DNA of 64,000 nucleotides. It comes from Hassallia sp050875635 (lineage in GTDB: Bacteria > Cyanobacteriota > Cyanobacteriia > Cyanobacteriales > Nostocaceae). The notes under the pieces are model-generated. The model searched no databases. It was not told where the DNA came from and was given only the letters and a program-made list of their open reading frames with translations. The stretch's first letter is position 1. Each line of letters opens with the position of its first letter. This document shows positions 8,266-17,690 of this stretch, one piece after another. The stretch spans positions 92,503-156,502 of the forward strand of contig NZ_JBPAOH010000001.1 in assembly GCF_050875635.1 (NCBI RefSeq). The letters are read 5' to 3'. The position numbers and the translations under genes were made by a program.

Positions 8266-9718
8266 GATTACCAAAGCCTTTTTTCTTTTTATCTTTCTTT
8301 TTCTTTTTGGTAGTTGCAGCGCCAGTATAACCTCGCCATCCTGGGGCGGGGGGACGATTGCCTGCTGGGTAGGGATTGCCCATACCACCGCCGAACATAC
8401 CGGGCATACCGGGCATACCACCACCTTGACCCATTTGCTGCATGAGCGATCGCATTTTTTGGAAATCAGCTACCAACTTACTCACATCGGCTTCTCTATA
8501 ACCAGAACCACCCGCAATTCGTCGGCGTCGGCTGGGAGAACTTGCCAACAAATCAGGATCGTGGCGTTCCTGTTTAGTCATCGAGTTAATCATCGCCTCA
8601 CAGCGTTTTAGCTGGGTTTCTCCCTGCTTGAGCTGATCGTCTGATAGCTTGTTCATCCCTGGAATCATCTTGATGATACCACCCAGCGATCCCATGTTTT
8701 TCAGCAGGCGCAACTGTTTGAGAAAGTCAGTAAAATCGAACTTTGCGGAAAGGATTTTCTCCTGCATTTTCTCGGCATCTGCCAAGTCGATTTCTTCTTG
8801 GGCTTTTTCTACCAGCGTTAAAACATCGCCCATTCCCAGAATTCGCGATGCCATCCGGTCAGGGTAAAATGGTTGCAGAGCCTCGACTTTTTCACCCACG
8901 CCGACAAACTTAATCGGCGCTCCGGAAATTTGCCGCACTGATAAAGCCGCACCACCACGGCTATCGCCATCGAGTTTGGTGAGAATCGCTCCAGTAATGC
9001 CGATTTGCTCGTGGAAGGTGCGGGTAAGATTTGCCGCTTCTTGACCGGTCATTGAGTCCACTACCAAGAGCGTTTCGTGCGGTTGGACTGTTTCTTTGAT
9101 GCGGGCTAACTCTCCCATCATCTCTTCATCAATTTGCAAGCGACCCGCAGTATCGATAATTACTGTATCAACACCTTCTGCTCGACCGCGTTCGATACCT
9201 TGACGGGCTATTTCTACTGGGTCAGCATTGCTTCCCAGTTCAAATACTGGCACGTCAATTTGCTTACCCAGTGTTATTAGCTGGTCAATAGCTGCCGGAC
9301 GATACACGTCTGTTGCCACCATTAAGCAGCTGCGTTCTAATTTACGTAAATGTAAAGCTAACTTAGCTGTGGCTGTAGTTTTACCGGTTCCCTGCAACCC
9401 AGCCATCAGCACAACGGTGGGTGATTTTTCAGCTTGTGCTAAGGGAACATTCACATCCCCCATTACCTGCACCAATTCATCGTAAACAATTTTAATGAAC
9501 TGTTGGTCAGGTCGCACGCCTGCAATCACATCGGCTCCCTGAGCCTTTTCCTCGACATCGGTAATAAAATCTTTGACTACCTGAAGATTGACATCTGCTT
9601 CCAACAAAGCGCGACGCACTTCACGCAAAGCGTCTTGAATGTTGGATTGGGAAATTTTGTCCTGTCCTCGCAGTTTCTTCCAGGCAGCTTCTAAACGGTC
9701 AGATAAAGCATCAAACAT
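8261..9718 (-). CDS. ffh: signal recognition particle protein Ffh
   Basis: 485 residues. The NG GTPase domain carries GLQGTGKTT (107-115), the DTAGRLQ motif and TKLDGD; the methionine-rich M domain follows from about residue 300. The C-terminus ends in a Gly/Met-rich stretch (GMPGMPGMFGGGMG) and a lysine cluster. Binds signal sequences and 4.5S RNA and targets nascent membrane proteins through FtsY. First gene of the ffh-rpsP-khpA run. Confidence 0.97.
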   Translation of the reverse strand: MFDALSDRLEAAWKKLRGQDKISQSNIQDALREVRRALLEADVNLQVVKDFITDVEEKAQGADVIAGVRPDQQFIKIVYDELVQVMGDVNVPLAQAEKSPTVVLMAGLQGTGKTTATAKLALHLRKLERSCLMVATDVYRPAAIDQLITLGKQIDVPVFELGSNADPVEIARQGIERGRAEGVDTVIIDTAGRLQIDEEMMGELARIKETVQPHETLLVVDSMTGQEAANLTRTFHEQIGITGAILTKLDGDSRGGAALSVRQISGAPIKFVGVGEKVEALQPFYPDRMASRILGMGDVLTLVEKAQEEIDLADAEKMQEKILSAKFDFTDFLKQLRLLKNMGSLGGIIKMIPGMNKLSDDQLKQGETQLKRCEAMINSMTKQERHDPDLLASSPSRRRRIAGGSGYREADVSKLVADFQKMRSLMQQMGQGGGMPGMPGMFGGGMGNPYPAGNRPPAPGWRGYTGAATTKKKKKDKKKKGFGNL

Positions 9719-10583
9719 AATTTGGTTACAGGTAGTTAGCCGACAAGGAAGCTAGCAATAGCGTTTGGGTGCTACTGTTTAACTTCCGATATTTTCAGGT
9801 GCTATTTACCAGCTTAGTAGTTTTCATTCCGTCTGTAGCTACCGAATACCTAGTAGTTTAAAGGGGAATGGTGAATAGGGAATGGGAGTGGGGAGTGGGT
9901 AATGGGGAGTGGGTAATGGGGAGTGGAAAGTGGGGAATGGGGAATCAAAATAATTACCAATTCCCAATGCCCCATGCCCATTGCCCAATGCCCAATTCCC
10001 TATGCCCAAAAAAATGTAACATTTATATATCACAATATATATTGAGTTATGATTCATACATTGTCTTGATTTCCTGACAAGAGAGATGGACAGTAGTAAA
10101 GCGATCGCTCTTTCCCACCTCTTTCATTTATCCCTAATCAGATGACCCAGCCAAAGCTTCACATAGTTCAGACATCTTTTAGAAAGAATGACTCTTACAT
10201 TGCCTTCATACCGCTTTATCAAAGACGGAATTAGGCAGTTATCAAGAAGTGTCACAGATTAATACACGCAAATAAAAGATTTTTTGGTGAAAACTGATAC
10301 ATAATTTTCCCAATTAGGAATTTATCTATCAATTTAGGATGCGATCGCCTTATATATTCTTATCAAAATTACCTAATTAATCGGGCACTACATTATCGAT
10401 AAAAACTTCTCTAGTATTTCATACCTGTCTGTAACAAAATGCCTTAGTTATGCCACGTTATGTCAGCAAGAGTGCATCATATCGTGTAATTTACTATTTT
10501 GTCTTAGGACTCGCGGGTTGAATCACGGGTAGATTCTGGGTTGATTGAACTAATTGTAAAAACAACAAGGAAAGTATTTAAGC
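9719..10583. other. intergenic region with inverted heptamer arrays
   Basis: Heptamer/octamer units (GGGTAATGGGGAGT) at 9860-9945 face complementary CCCAATG units at 9960-10012, again making an inverted pair. The rest (10013-10583) is AT-rich and held no gene I could support; it ends with an AAGGAAAG ribosome site for the next gene. Confidence 0.6.
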
Positions 10584-11735
10584 ATGACTCTAACCAATCG
10601 GAAAAATAGTACTTTTTCTCAAGAAGGGAAAGCAGAACTGATTTCATTGTTCAAGCAGATTATTATTCTGGCTGCTATAGGTCTTATAGTGATGCTGCTG
10701 ACGAACGGTAAACCACCAGCAGTTGTGGTTGGTTTGAGCTTTTGCTTAATTGCTTTTTTTGTAGCCAGAAGCGAACATAAGCGGCTTTTGCAAAAGTCTC
10801 AAGTGACATCTCAAACTAACAATTTATCAGCAGCTACCCTCAACGATGCTGACTTGAGCGATGCGGAAATTAACCAGCTATCAGTTCATCAAGATTTGCT
10901 GCAAAAATTAGTTTATCAAGTATCTGAAGAGCAATTAAGCAAAGCTCACTTTCTCCTTGCCAACCTCAGCAATGCTAACCTCAATAATATCAACCTTGAT
11001 GATGTTTACTTCAGTGGTACTAATCTTAGTAATGCCCAGTTAGTAAATGCCAGCTTTTTAAATGGCAACTTCTGCGGTGCTAACCTCAGCAATGTAAATC
11101 TCAGCAATGCAAATCTCAGCAATGCAAATCTCACCAGTGCAAATCTCAGCAATGCCAACCTCAGCAATACTCAGTTAGTGGATGCAAACCTCAGCAGTGC
11201 CAACCTCAACAATGCTCATTTAGTGGGTGCAAACCTGAGTCATGCCAACCTCAGCGATGCCAACCTCAACAATGCCAACCTCAACAATGCCAACCTTAGT
11301 GGTGTCTATTTATGGAATGGCAATTTCAACGATGCTCAATTAATCGGTACTAACTTCAGCAGTGCCTACATGAACAGTGCCAAGTTGAAAAATGCCAATC
11401 TCAGCAGTGCCGATCTCAAAAATGCTAAACTGAGCGATGCCAAACTTAAGGATGCTAACCTCAGCAATGCCGACCTGAGAGGGGCAGACCTCAGCAGTGC
11501 TAATTTGAAGAATACTAACTTTAGCGATGCTAACTTCAAAGATGCGAATTTATGTGGCGCTAATTTAGAGGATGCGAATTTGAATAATGCTGACTTGAGA
11601 AATGCTGATTTGAGCAATGCTAACTTGAATAATGTGAAAGTTGAGAAAACTCGCTTTGGATGGAATCAAGGCATTTCTGAGGAGATGAAGGTAGAGTTAA
11701 AGCTTATAGGAGCAATTTTTGAGGGTAATGGGTAA
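10584..11735 (+). CDS. pentapeptide-repeat membrane protein
   Basis: 383 residues. Two hydrophobic helices lie at about residues 27-43 and 48-64 (IIILAAIGLIVMLL; VVVGLSFCLIAFFVA), followed by a short acidic linker. From about residue 110 almost to the end the protein is a run of A(N/D)LxN/S pentapeptides (ANLSN, ADLRN and variants), which form a right-handed quadrilateral beta helix. The N-terminal helices would anchor the beta helix to a membrane. Partner unknown. The DNA repeats of about 15 and 30 bases in 11090-11300 are near identical, so repeat number may vary between strains. Confidence 0.88.
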   Translation: MTLTNRKNSTFSQEGKAELISLFKQIIILAAIGLIVMLLTNGKPPAVVVGLSFCLIAFFVARSEHKRLLQKSQVTSQTNNLSAATLNDADLSDAEINQLSVHQDLLQKLVYQVSEEQLSKAHFLLANLSNANLNNINLDDVYFSGTNLSNAQLVNASFLNGNFCGANLSNVNLSNANLSNANLTSANLSNANLSNTQLVDANLSSANLNNAHLVGANLSHANLSDANLNNANLNNANLSGVYLWNGNFNDAQLIGTNFSSAYMNSAKLKNANLSSADLKNAKLSDAKLKDANLSNADLRGADLSSANLKNTNFSDANFKDANLCGANLEDANLNNADLRNADLSNANLNNVKVEKTRFGWNQGISEEMKVELKLIGAIFEGNG

Positions 11736-11741
11736 TGGGTA

Positions 11742-11984
11742 AGTAGTTCGCAAAATCGCTTTGAAGTATATGCAGATATTGGTGTGCCGGAAATTTGGCG
11801 ATATGACGGCAAGTCTTTTGGTATTAATGTACTTCAAAATCAAGAATATGTAGCTGTAGAACAAAGTTTAGCATTTCCTAATTTACCTATTGCAGAAATA
11901 TCTAATTTTTTGCAACAGGTTGGGCAGAAAGATTATTTAGAGTTAGTTAGGGAATTTCGTGATTGGATTAAAAGTCAAATTTAG
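11742..11984 (+). pseudogene. Uma2 family nuclease, C-terminal fragment
   Basis: An open frame of 80 codons without a good start: SSSQNRFEVYADIGVPEIWR, then YDGKSFGIN ... SLAFPNLPIAEI. This is the C-terminal third of Uma2 (DUF820) putative endonucleases (YA..GVPE.W motif). It begins directly after a GGGTAAT repeat run that also touches the end of the pentapeptide gene, so the 5' part was lost at the repeat. Confidence 0.65.
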
Positions 11985-11997
11985 CAAAATCTTTGTT

Positions 11998-12200
11998 AGT
12001 GGTTAGTTGTTAATTGTTAGTTGTTAGTTGTTGGGCAATGGGCAATGGGCAATGGGCAATGGGAATAAAGCCAAATTTCGATCGATGCCCACTTGGACGC
12101 TTGCCCCATGACGCCAGTTGCCTCAAGGTCGGGCGCCTCCGCACGGCACTGCCTCCCCCATGCCCCATGCTCCATGCCCCATGCCCCATGCCCCACTATC
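11998..12200. repeat. inverted heptamer array with palindrome
   Basis: GGGCAAT units (12030-12062) face CCCCATG units (12157-12200) across a centre with GCCTCAAGGTCGGGCGCCTC. Same architecture as the array at 5484-5698. Confidence 0.7.
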
Positions 12201-12209
12201 CACTATCCA

Positions 12210-13592
12210 CTATCCACCAACCAAATCCTCTACAGCACTGGCTTGATTTGGCAATGCAGCTGTTAAAACTTCGCTGCCTTCTGTTGTAACTAAAACATCA
12301 TCTTCAATGCGGATTCCGCGTACATCGGCAAATTGAGATAAACGCTGCCAGTTGAGGAGATTATGATACTTTGAGCGCAGGTTAGCATCATTTAAAATCG
12401 CTGGAACTTGATAAAATCCAGGTTCGATTGTAACTAACATTCCAGGACGCAGGGGACGATTTAAACGTAGGTAGCCTAAACCAAAGCGATCGCTTCTTTC
12501 TCTTTTCTCTTCATACCCTGCCAAATCCCCCAAGTCTTCCATATCATGCACATCCAAACCCAGCAAATGACCGATTCCGTGGGGGAAAAACAGCGCGTGA
12601 GCATCCATTTCTACTAAGTCTTCCGGATTTCCTTTCAAAATGCCTAAATTTACTAAACCTTCAGCAATGACGGTGCAAGCTAGTAAATGAATATCCTCAT
12701 ACTCTACACCAGGACGGATTTTGGCAATGCACGCATCATGAGCCGCCAATACTACATCATAAATATCTCTCTGGGTAGATGAAAACTTTCCAGATACAGC
12801 CCAAGTACGAGTGACATCAGCCGCCCAACCAATTTCAGTTTCCGCACCGACATCAGCAAGTAGTAAATCACCAGGTTGCAAAGAATGGTGATACTGCTCA
12901 TTATGCAGAACTTCGCCATGAACGGTGACAATACTGTTGTAGGAAGTAGTCATGTTATGGGCGATGATAACTGCTTCCATCGCAGCCCGCACTTCTGCTT
13001 CTATTTTGGCGCTACTTGTAGCAGCCATCCCCGCTTTATGCGCTTCGACGGTAACAGCAGCGGCTTTTCTTAACTCAATTAATGCGGCTTCGTCGTGGGT
13101 GAGACGCACTGTAACAATTGCTTTGGCTAACTCTAAGTCAATTCCGGCTGGCTGAATTTGCGGTAATACTAATCTATCCAACAGTTGCGACTGCTGAGTC
13201 CAAGTAGCAGCATCTTGCACGGCAATTGTTGCCGCACCTTCTACTGATAATTCTAATTCCACCATTGGTTTAGCAACATCCGCGCCTATTTTCTGGGCGA
13301 TTTCTTCACGCAAAGGCATTTCTCCATGCCATAAAGCGCTACTCGGTTTAGGATCGTCCATGAATAGTTCTAACTTGCCGGCTTCTAAGCGAATTACCGC
13401 GTTTGGCAAGGGAAGTCCGGCAAAATAGAGGAAATGACTGCTAGCGCGAAAGGGAAAGACATTTGCTGGAAAGTTACGCGGACTGTTGTTTCCTGACCAA
13501 AGAATTACCGGAAAATCAATCAGGCTGGCTAGTTTTTGTCTTCGCTGCCGTAGAATATCGACGAGGGAGTTAGAAGTGTTTTGTATCAGCAT
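12210..13592 (-). CDS. pepP: Xaa-Pro aminopeptidase (M24B)
   Basis: 460 residues from the ATG at 13592 ([20 protein letters not shown]); codons upstream translate repeat sequence. The creatinase-like N-terminal domain is followed by the pita-bread catalytic domain with all five metal ligands in context: two Asp in [20 protein letters not shown], His in [13 protein letters not shown], Glu in TIEPGFY and Glu in [11 protein letters not shown]. Releases N-terminal residues preceding proline; cytoplasmic. It is flanked on both sides by repeat arrays. Confidence 0.93.
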
Positions 13593-13893
13593 GGGGCATT
13601 GGGAATTGGGAATTGGGAATTGGGAATTGGGAATTGGGAATTGGTGAGCCAGTGCGTTGGGGAGGCAGTGCGGTCTTGGGGTTTCCCCAAGTGGAGCATC
13701 TGCCGTCGGCTCTGCCGACTTGAAGCACAGCCGCGAACCCCGAAGGGGTAATTGGTAATTGGTAATAGGTAATTGGTAATTGGGCAATGGGCAATGGGAA
13801 TTAAACAAGTTTAAGAAAGTAATGCGCGTTGTAATCGGATTCTTTCCATGCCCGATGCCCGATGCCCCATGCCCCATTACCCATTACCCATTT
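13593..13893. repeat. heptamer array and palindromic repeats
   Basis: Six or more GGGAATT units, then a palindromic unit (GGCAGTGCGG...CATCTGCCGTC), then GCCGCGAACCCCGAAGGGGT, then more TTGGTAA/GGGCAAT units and finally CCCGATG/CCCATTA units in the opposite sense. Confidence 0.75.
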
Positions 13894-13894
13894 T

Positions 13895-14164
13895 CTAGTT
13901 TTTATCGTCGTCTTTGTCGTCGTCTTTGTCGTCGTCTTTGTCGTCGTCTTTATCGTCTTTTTGGTCGTTGTTAGAACGGACAGGCTGTTGGTTAGTCTGA
14001 TTGTTGTACTGAGTATTTTGTTGATTTTGTTGCTGGGTTTCAATCTGTGGCTTTGGTTCGTCCTCACCGCAGCTGACTAAACCCCCGGAGATTAGGGCTA
14101 AGTTGACAGCAGTGAAAATGCTGGCGATCGCCTTTATCCTCAAGCTTCCGTTTTTATTTAACAT
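13895..14164 (-). CDS. small lipoprotein with KDDD tail
   Basis: 89 residues. An N-terminal signal with hydrophobic core (ASIFTAVNLALISGGL) ends in the lipobox LVSC, so the mature protein would start at that Cys and be lipid-anchored. Then come a Gln/Asn-rich segment and a C-terminal run of KDDD units encoded by 12-base tandem repeats (GTCGTCGTCTTT on the plus strand). The highly acidic tail might bind cations, but no family is recognised. Confidence 0.65.
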   Translation of the reverse strand: MLNKNGSLRIKAIASIFTAVNLALISGGLVSCGEDEPKPQIETQQQNQQNTQYNNQTNQQPVRSNNDQKDDKDDDKDDDKDDDKDDDKN

Positions 14165-14410
14165 TGGCTCAAACTCTTGGAGTTAGAATTACTAATCCTA
14201 CAGTACTGCGATCGCCCGTTTCACCGCCGAGGGGTTTTCTGAAGGAAAACCCCTCCCCCGTTCCTCTGGAACGGGGCAAAAGCCCTTTGGGCTTTTGGGC
14301 GGTAGGGCGCGCTTCGCGATCGCCACTTGTTTTTATCAAACTATTGACAAAGATATCAACTTGTGAATTTGTCACAATAGTTAAACAAGCCTATTTCTCA
14401 GGTTAAAAAA
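14165..14410. other. intergenic region with nested palindromes
   Basis: Contains GAGGGGTTTTCTG...GAAAACCCCTC, CCGTTCCTCTGGAACGG and AAGCCCTTTGGGCTTTTG in a row (about 14230-14300), bordered by two GCGATCGC sites. Likely a compound palindromic repeat between divergent genes. Confidence 0.55.
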
Positions 14411-14866
14411 ATGTCTGCTAAAAATCAAGTAAAGTTGAGCAATACGCTAATCGGCGATTGGTCGATTGAGCAATTGCCGGGATTAAGTCAGGAAGAACTA
14501 GCCCAACTGCAAAACTGCGGTATTTTTACCACAAAAGCGCTATTTCAACAAGGAAATACTCTCCAATCTAAGGTAGCGCTGGCAAATAAATTACAAGTTC
14601 ATCTTCAGTATGTAAATAAATGGGTAGCTTTGGCGGATTTGGCTCGGATTCCGAGTGTGGGGACGCAATATTGCGGATTATTGCTTCATGCGGGTATTGG
14701 TTCAGTAGCGCAGTTGGCTGAAACTCCCACCCACAGATTGCATCAACAAATTATGCGCTTGCAAGTAGCAACCATACAGCGACGAGATTTATGTCCGGCG
14801 ATTGAGTTAGTGCAACAGTGGTGTCAACAAGCAAAAACAGTTATGAGTTATGAGTTACGAATTTAA
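14411..14866 (+). CDS. DUF4332 protein
   Basis: 151 residues of mostly helical sequence with two helix-hairpin-helix-like modules: LPGLSQEELAQLQNCGIFTT (about 18-37) and LARIPSVGTQYCGLLLHAGI (about 77-96), followed by SVAQLAETPTHRL. This is the layout of cyanobacterial DUF4332 proteins. Such modules resemble the DNA-binding hairpins of RecA/TopA partners, but no function is established here. Confidence 0.75.
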   Translation: MSAKNQVKLSNTLIGDWSIEQLPGLSQEELAQLQNCGIFTTKALFQQGNTLQSKVALANKLQVHLQYVNKWVALADLARIPSVGTQYCGLLLHAGIGSVAQLAETPTHRLHQQIMRLQVATIQRRDLCPAIELVQQWCQQAKTVMSYELRI

Positions 14867-14890
14867 TTTAACTCCTAATTCCTCACTTAG

Positions 14891-14965
14891 GTACAAACGT
14901 TCCTCACCGAACGTCTGTACCTAATTCCTCACTTAGGTACAGACGTTCCGGTGGAACGTCTCTAC
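14891..14965. repeat. pair of ACGTTCC palindromes
   Basis: Two palindromic units (14891-14920 and 14937-14965) built on ACGTTCC/GGAACGT, separated and preceded by the direct repeat CTAATTCCTCACTTAG. Possible bidirectional 3' ends of the convergent flanking genes. Confidence 0.65.
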
Positions 14966-14973
14966 TTAACTCA

Positions 14974-15588
14974 TCACTCTTTTGCAAGTACACCATTAAG
15001 AAATATATCAGCGAGTCCTTCTGCCATTTCTTTCATTTCTTGAGGAGAGGCATCAGGTTCCATTAAAGTATTATTGGAAAAACCTGCAACGGCAAACATT
15101 CCTAAAAAAACTTTGGCAACCAGTTTAGCATTCGTTTGGCGATAAATGCCTCTATCCATCGCGGTTTGAAAGAAAGCTTCGGCAACTGAGCTCATTTTAT
15201 CAATTACTTCTAATTGAATGCGATCGCGCAAATCTGGGTGAAACTGCGCTTCCATAAAACAAACTCGCATCAAATCGACATTTTTGTGCATATTCCACAT
15301 CCGCCGGCGCATCACTTGCGCGACAGCCTTATAACTGCCCATTTCACTCAATTCTGTGAGCAAATCTGTGAGAATCTCCACCCAGCCATTAGTTGCTACC
15401 TCAATCAAAATCGCCTTTTTATTAGGAAAATGACGAAACAAAGTACCTTCAGCTACACCCGCTGCCTGCGCTAAGTCGCGGGTAGTGGTACCGTCAAATC
15501 CCTGTGAAGCAAACAACCGCAGTGCCGCGCTTAAAATGCGGCTACGGGTTTGTGCTTCAGCTGGCGGGGAAGAATTAAAAACTCGCAT
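14974..15588 (-). CDS. TetR/AcrR family transcriptional regulator
   Basis: 204 residues. The N-terminal helix-turn-helix (about residues 15-65) reads RILSAALRLFASQGFDGTTT, then RDLAQAAGVAEGTLFRHFPN KKAIL, the standard TetR pattern. The C-terminal ligand domain is helical and contains a hydrophobic segment MFAVAGFSNNTLM. Its target is not evident; no operator-like palindrome was found apart from the dispersed repeats upstream. Confidence 0.92.
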   Translation of the reverse strand: MRVFNSSPPAEAQTRSRILSAALRLFASQGFDGTTTRDLAQAAGVAEGTLFRHFPNKKAILIEVATNGWVEILTDLLTELSEMGSYKAVAQVMRRRMWNMHKNVDLMRVCFMEAQFHPDLRDRIQLEVIDKMSSVAEAFFQTAMDRGIYRQTNAKLVAKVFLGMFAVAGFSNNTLMEPDASPQEMKEMAEGLADIFLNGVLAKE

Positions 15589-15689
15589 AATAGTTACGGT
15601 GATATCTCCGGAACAGGATTTGTAGCATTATTGTCTAACGTGAAGTATAAAAACCACAAAAAGCTTAATACAAGATTAACGCTCTGTTT

Positions 15690-16035
15690 AATTGGGCATT
15701 GGGGAATGGAAAATTGGGCATTGGGGAGGCAGTGCCGTGCGGAGGTTTCCGAGGCAGCGCGTTGCGCGGGTTCCCCGCGTTGTAGCGACTGCCGTTCCGT
15801 TGAGGCACCTGCCGTCATTGGGCAATGGGCATGGGGCATTGGGGAGGCAGTGCCGTGCGGAGGTTTCCGAGGCAGCGCGTTGCGCGGGTTCCCCGCGTTG
15901 TAGCGACTGCCGTTCCGTTGAGGCACCTGCCGTCATTGGTAATAATTCTTTTTAAGCGTCCCCATTTTCCATTCCCCATTTTCCATTCCCCATGCCCTAT
16001 GCCCATTGCCCCATTCTTAATTCCCTAGTCCCTTT
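15690..16035. repeat. duplicated palindromic repeat (119-base period)
   Basis: A unit starting GGCATTGGGGAGGCAGTGCC and ending GGCACCTGCCGTCATTGG occurs twice, near 15717-15819 and 15836-15938, and the copies look identical base for base. It holds internal palindromes (GCGCGTTGCGCGGG) and is bordered by GGGCAAT-type units, then by CCCATTT/CCCATGC units in reverse sense. Confidence 0.8.
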
Positions 16036-16046
16036 CATTTTTCCTT

Positions 16047-17648
16047 ATGAAGCAGCTTAGTTACTTCCCACGAATTGTAGATTTTAGCTTTTTGCGCTTT
16101 TTTTCTGGTGGCTTGAAAATATTGACTTTTGTCACACTGTTTTTGCCAATATTCCTCTGTTGGGGGTTTTCGCCAGAAATTGCTTTCGCCAAAACGCAAA
16201 CCCCACCAGCACAAAGTTCAATTCAACCTTATTTAGATCGAGTAATTAAGGAGTTGACGGAGTTTCGTCTTGATAATGGCATGAAGTTCATTGTCTTAGA
16301 ACGCCATCAAGCGCCTGTAGTTTCTTTTCTTACTTACGCTGATGTCGGTGGCGTGGATGAGCCAAATGGAAAAACAGGCGTGGCACACTTTTTAGAGCAT
16401 TTGGCATTCAAGGGGACAACGCTTGTTGGTACAACAGACTACAAAGTTGAAAAACCTTTACTTGACCGTTTGGATCAATTAGCTAGCCAAATTAAAACAG
16501 CGAAAGCTGCTGGTAAACAAGATGAGATTGCTAAGTTATCGGCTGAGTTTAAAAATGTAGAGGCACAAGCAGCGAAATTAGTCAAGCAAAACGAGTTAGG
16601 GCGAATTGTCGAACAGTCGGGAGGTGTTGGTTTAAATGCGAATACTTCCACAGAAGCGACTCGTTATTTTTACAGCTTTCCTTCTAACAAGTTGGAATTG
16701 TGGATGTCTTTAGAATCTGATAGATTTCTCGATCCTGTATTTCGCGAGTTTTATAAAGAAAAAGATGTAATCTTAGAGGAGCGACGCCTGCGGGTGGAAA
16801 ACTCGCCTACCGGCTTGATGATGGAGAAGTTTAGCGATGCTGCTTTTAAGGTACATCCTTACAGGCGTCCGGTGATTGGTTATGACGAAGATATCCGCAA
16901 CCTAACACGGGAAGATGTGCGGAAGTTTTTCGATGCGTACTATGTACCGAGCAATTTAACGATCGCCGTTGTCGGAGATGTCAAGCCAAATCAGGTCAAA
17001 CAACTAGCGCAAACTTACTTTGGACGCTTTCAAGCTAAATCCAAAGCACAAACGCAAGTCCCGGCAGAACCTCCTCAAAAGCAAACGCGAGAAGTTACTT
17101 TAGAACTACGTTCGCAACCTTGGTATTTTGAAGGTTATCACCGTCCGGCAATTACTCATCCAGATAATGCAGTTTATGACATTATTGACAGTTTGTTGAG
17201 TAGTGGGCGCACGTCGCGCTTATATAAGTCTTTGGTAGAACAACAACGTTTGGCGTTAGGTGCTCAAGGTTTCAGCGGATATCCGGGAGATAAGTATCCG
17301 AATTTGATGTTGTTCTATGTTCTCACGGCTCCGGGTCACAATGTTGATGAGGTGGCGATCGCTTTAAGAAAGGAAATTGATTCTTTGAAAACTCAGCCTG
17401 TTTCCCCGATGGAGTTGGATCGAGTGAAGACACAAGCGCGAGCGGGTTTGTTGCGATCGCTTGATTCTAATATGGGTATGGCGCAGCAATTGTTGGAATA
17501 TGAGGTGAAAACTGGTTCTTGGCGCAATTTGTTTAAGCAGTTGGATCAAATTGCGGCTGTGACTCCTGCGGATATTCAACGGGTGGCAAGGGTAAGTTTT
17601 ACACCGGAGAATCGCACTGTTGGTAAGTTGTTGTCGAAGAAGGGATGA
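16047..17648 (+). CDS. M16 zinc peptidase (active subunit)
   Basis: 533 residues. A hydrophobic N-terminal segment (about 24-48) suggests export. The inverted zinc motif HFLEH is at residues 114-118, with the later EEERR-type acidic residues in VILEERRLRVE supplying the third ligand region. The C-terminal half has the second M16 lobe (SGRTSRLYKSLVEQQRLALG). An extra charged stretch at about 140-180 separates motif and first lobe. It is followed 42 bases later by a second M16 gene without the zinc motif, so the pair probably forms an active/inactive heterodimer. Confidence 0.93.
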   Translation: MKQLSYFPRIVDFSFLRFFSGGLKILTFVTLFLPIFLCWGFSPEIAFAKTQTPPAQSSIQPYLDRVIKELTEFRLDNGMKFIVLERHQAPVVSFLTYADVGGVDEPNGKTGVAHFLEHLAFKGTTLVGTTDYKVEKPLLDRLDQLASQIKTAKAAGKQDEIAKLSAEFKNVEAQAAKLVKQNELGRIVEQSGGVGLNANTSTEATRYFYSFPSNKLELWMSLESDRFLDPVFREFYKEKDVILEERRLRVENSPTGLMMEKFSDAAFKVHPYRRPVIGYDEDIRNLTREDVRKFFDAYYVPSNLTIAVVGDVKPNQVKQLAQTYFGRFQAKSKAQTQVPAEPPQKQTREVTLELRSQPWYFEGYHRPAITHPDNAVYDIIDSLLSSGRTSRLYKSLVEQQRLALGAQGFSGYPGDKYPNLMLFYVLTAPGHNVDEVAIALRKEIDSLKTQPVSPMELDRVKTQARAGLLRSLDSNMGMAQQLLEYEVKTGSWRNLFKQLDQIAAVTPADIQRVARVSFTPENRTVGKLLSKKG

Positions 17649-17690
17649 GAAACGAACCGCGAAGACGCGAAGGACGCGAAGGAAGAGATT

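Noticed and set aside
8144..8611. Open frame of 155 codons on the plus strand
   Set aside because: It translates a heptamer array and then runs antisense to the end of ffh; composition is not protein-like.
11366..11617. Open frame antisense to the pentapeptide-repeat gene
   Set aside because: The periodic sequence leaves complementary frames open; it is a shadow of the repeat.
13862..14080. Hydrophobic Val/Phe-rich frame
   Set aside because: It is the antisense of the KDDD repeat of the lipoprotein and has no independent support.
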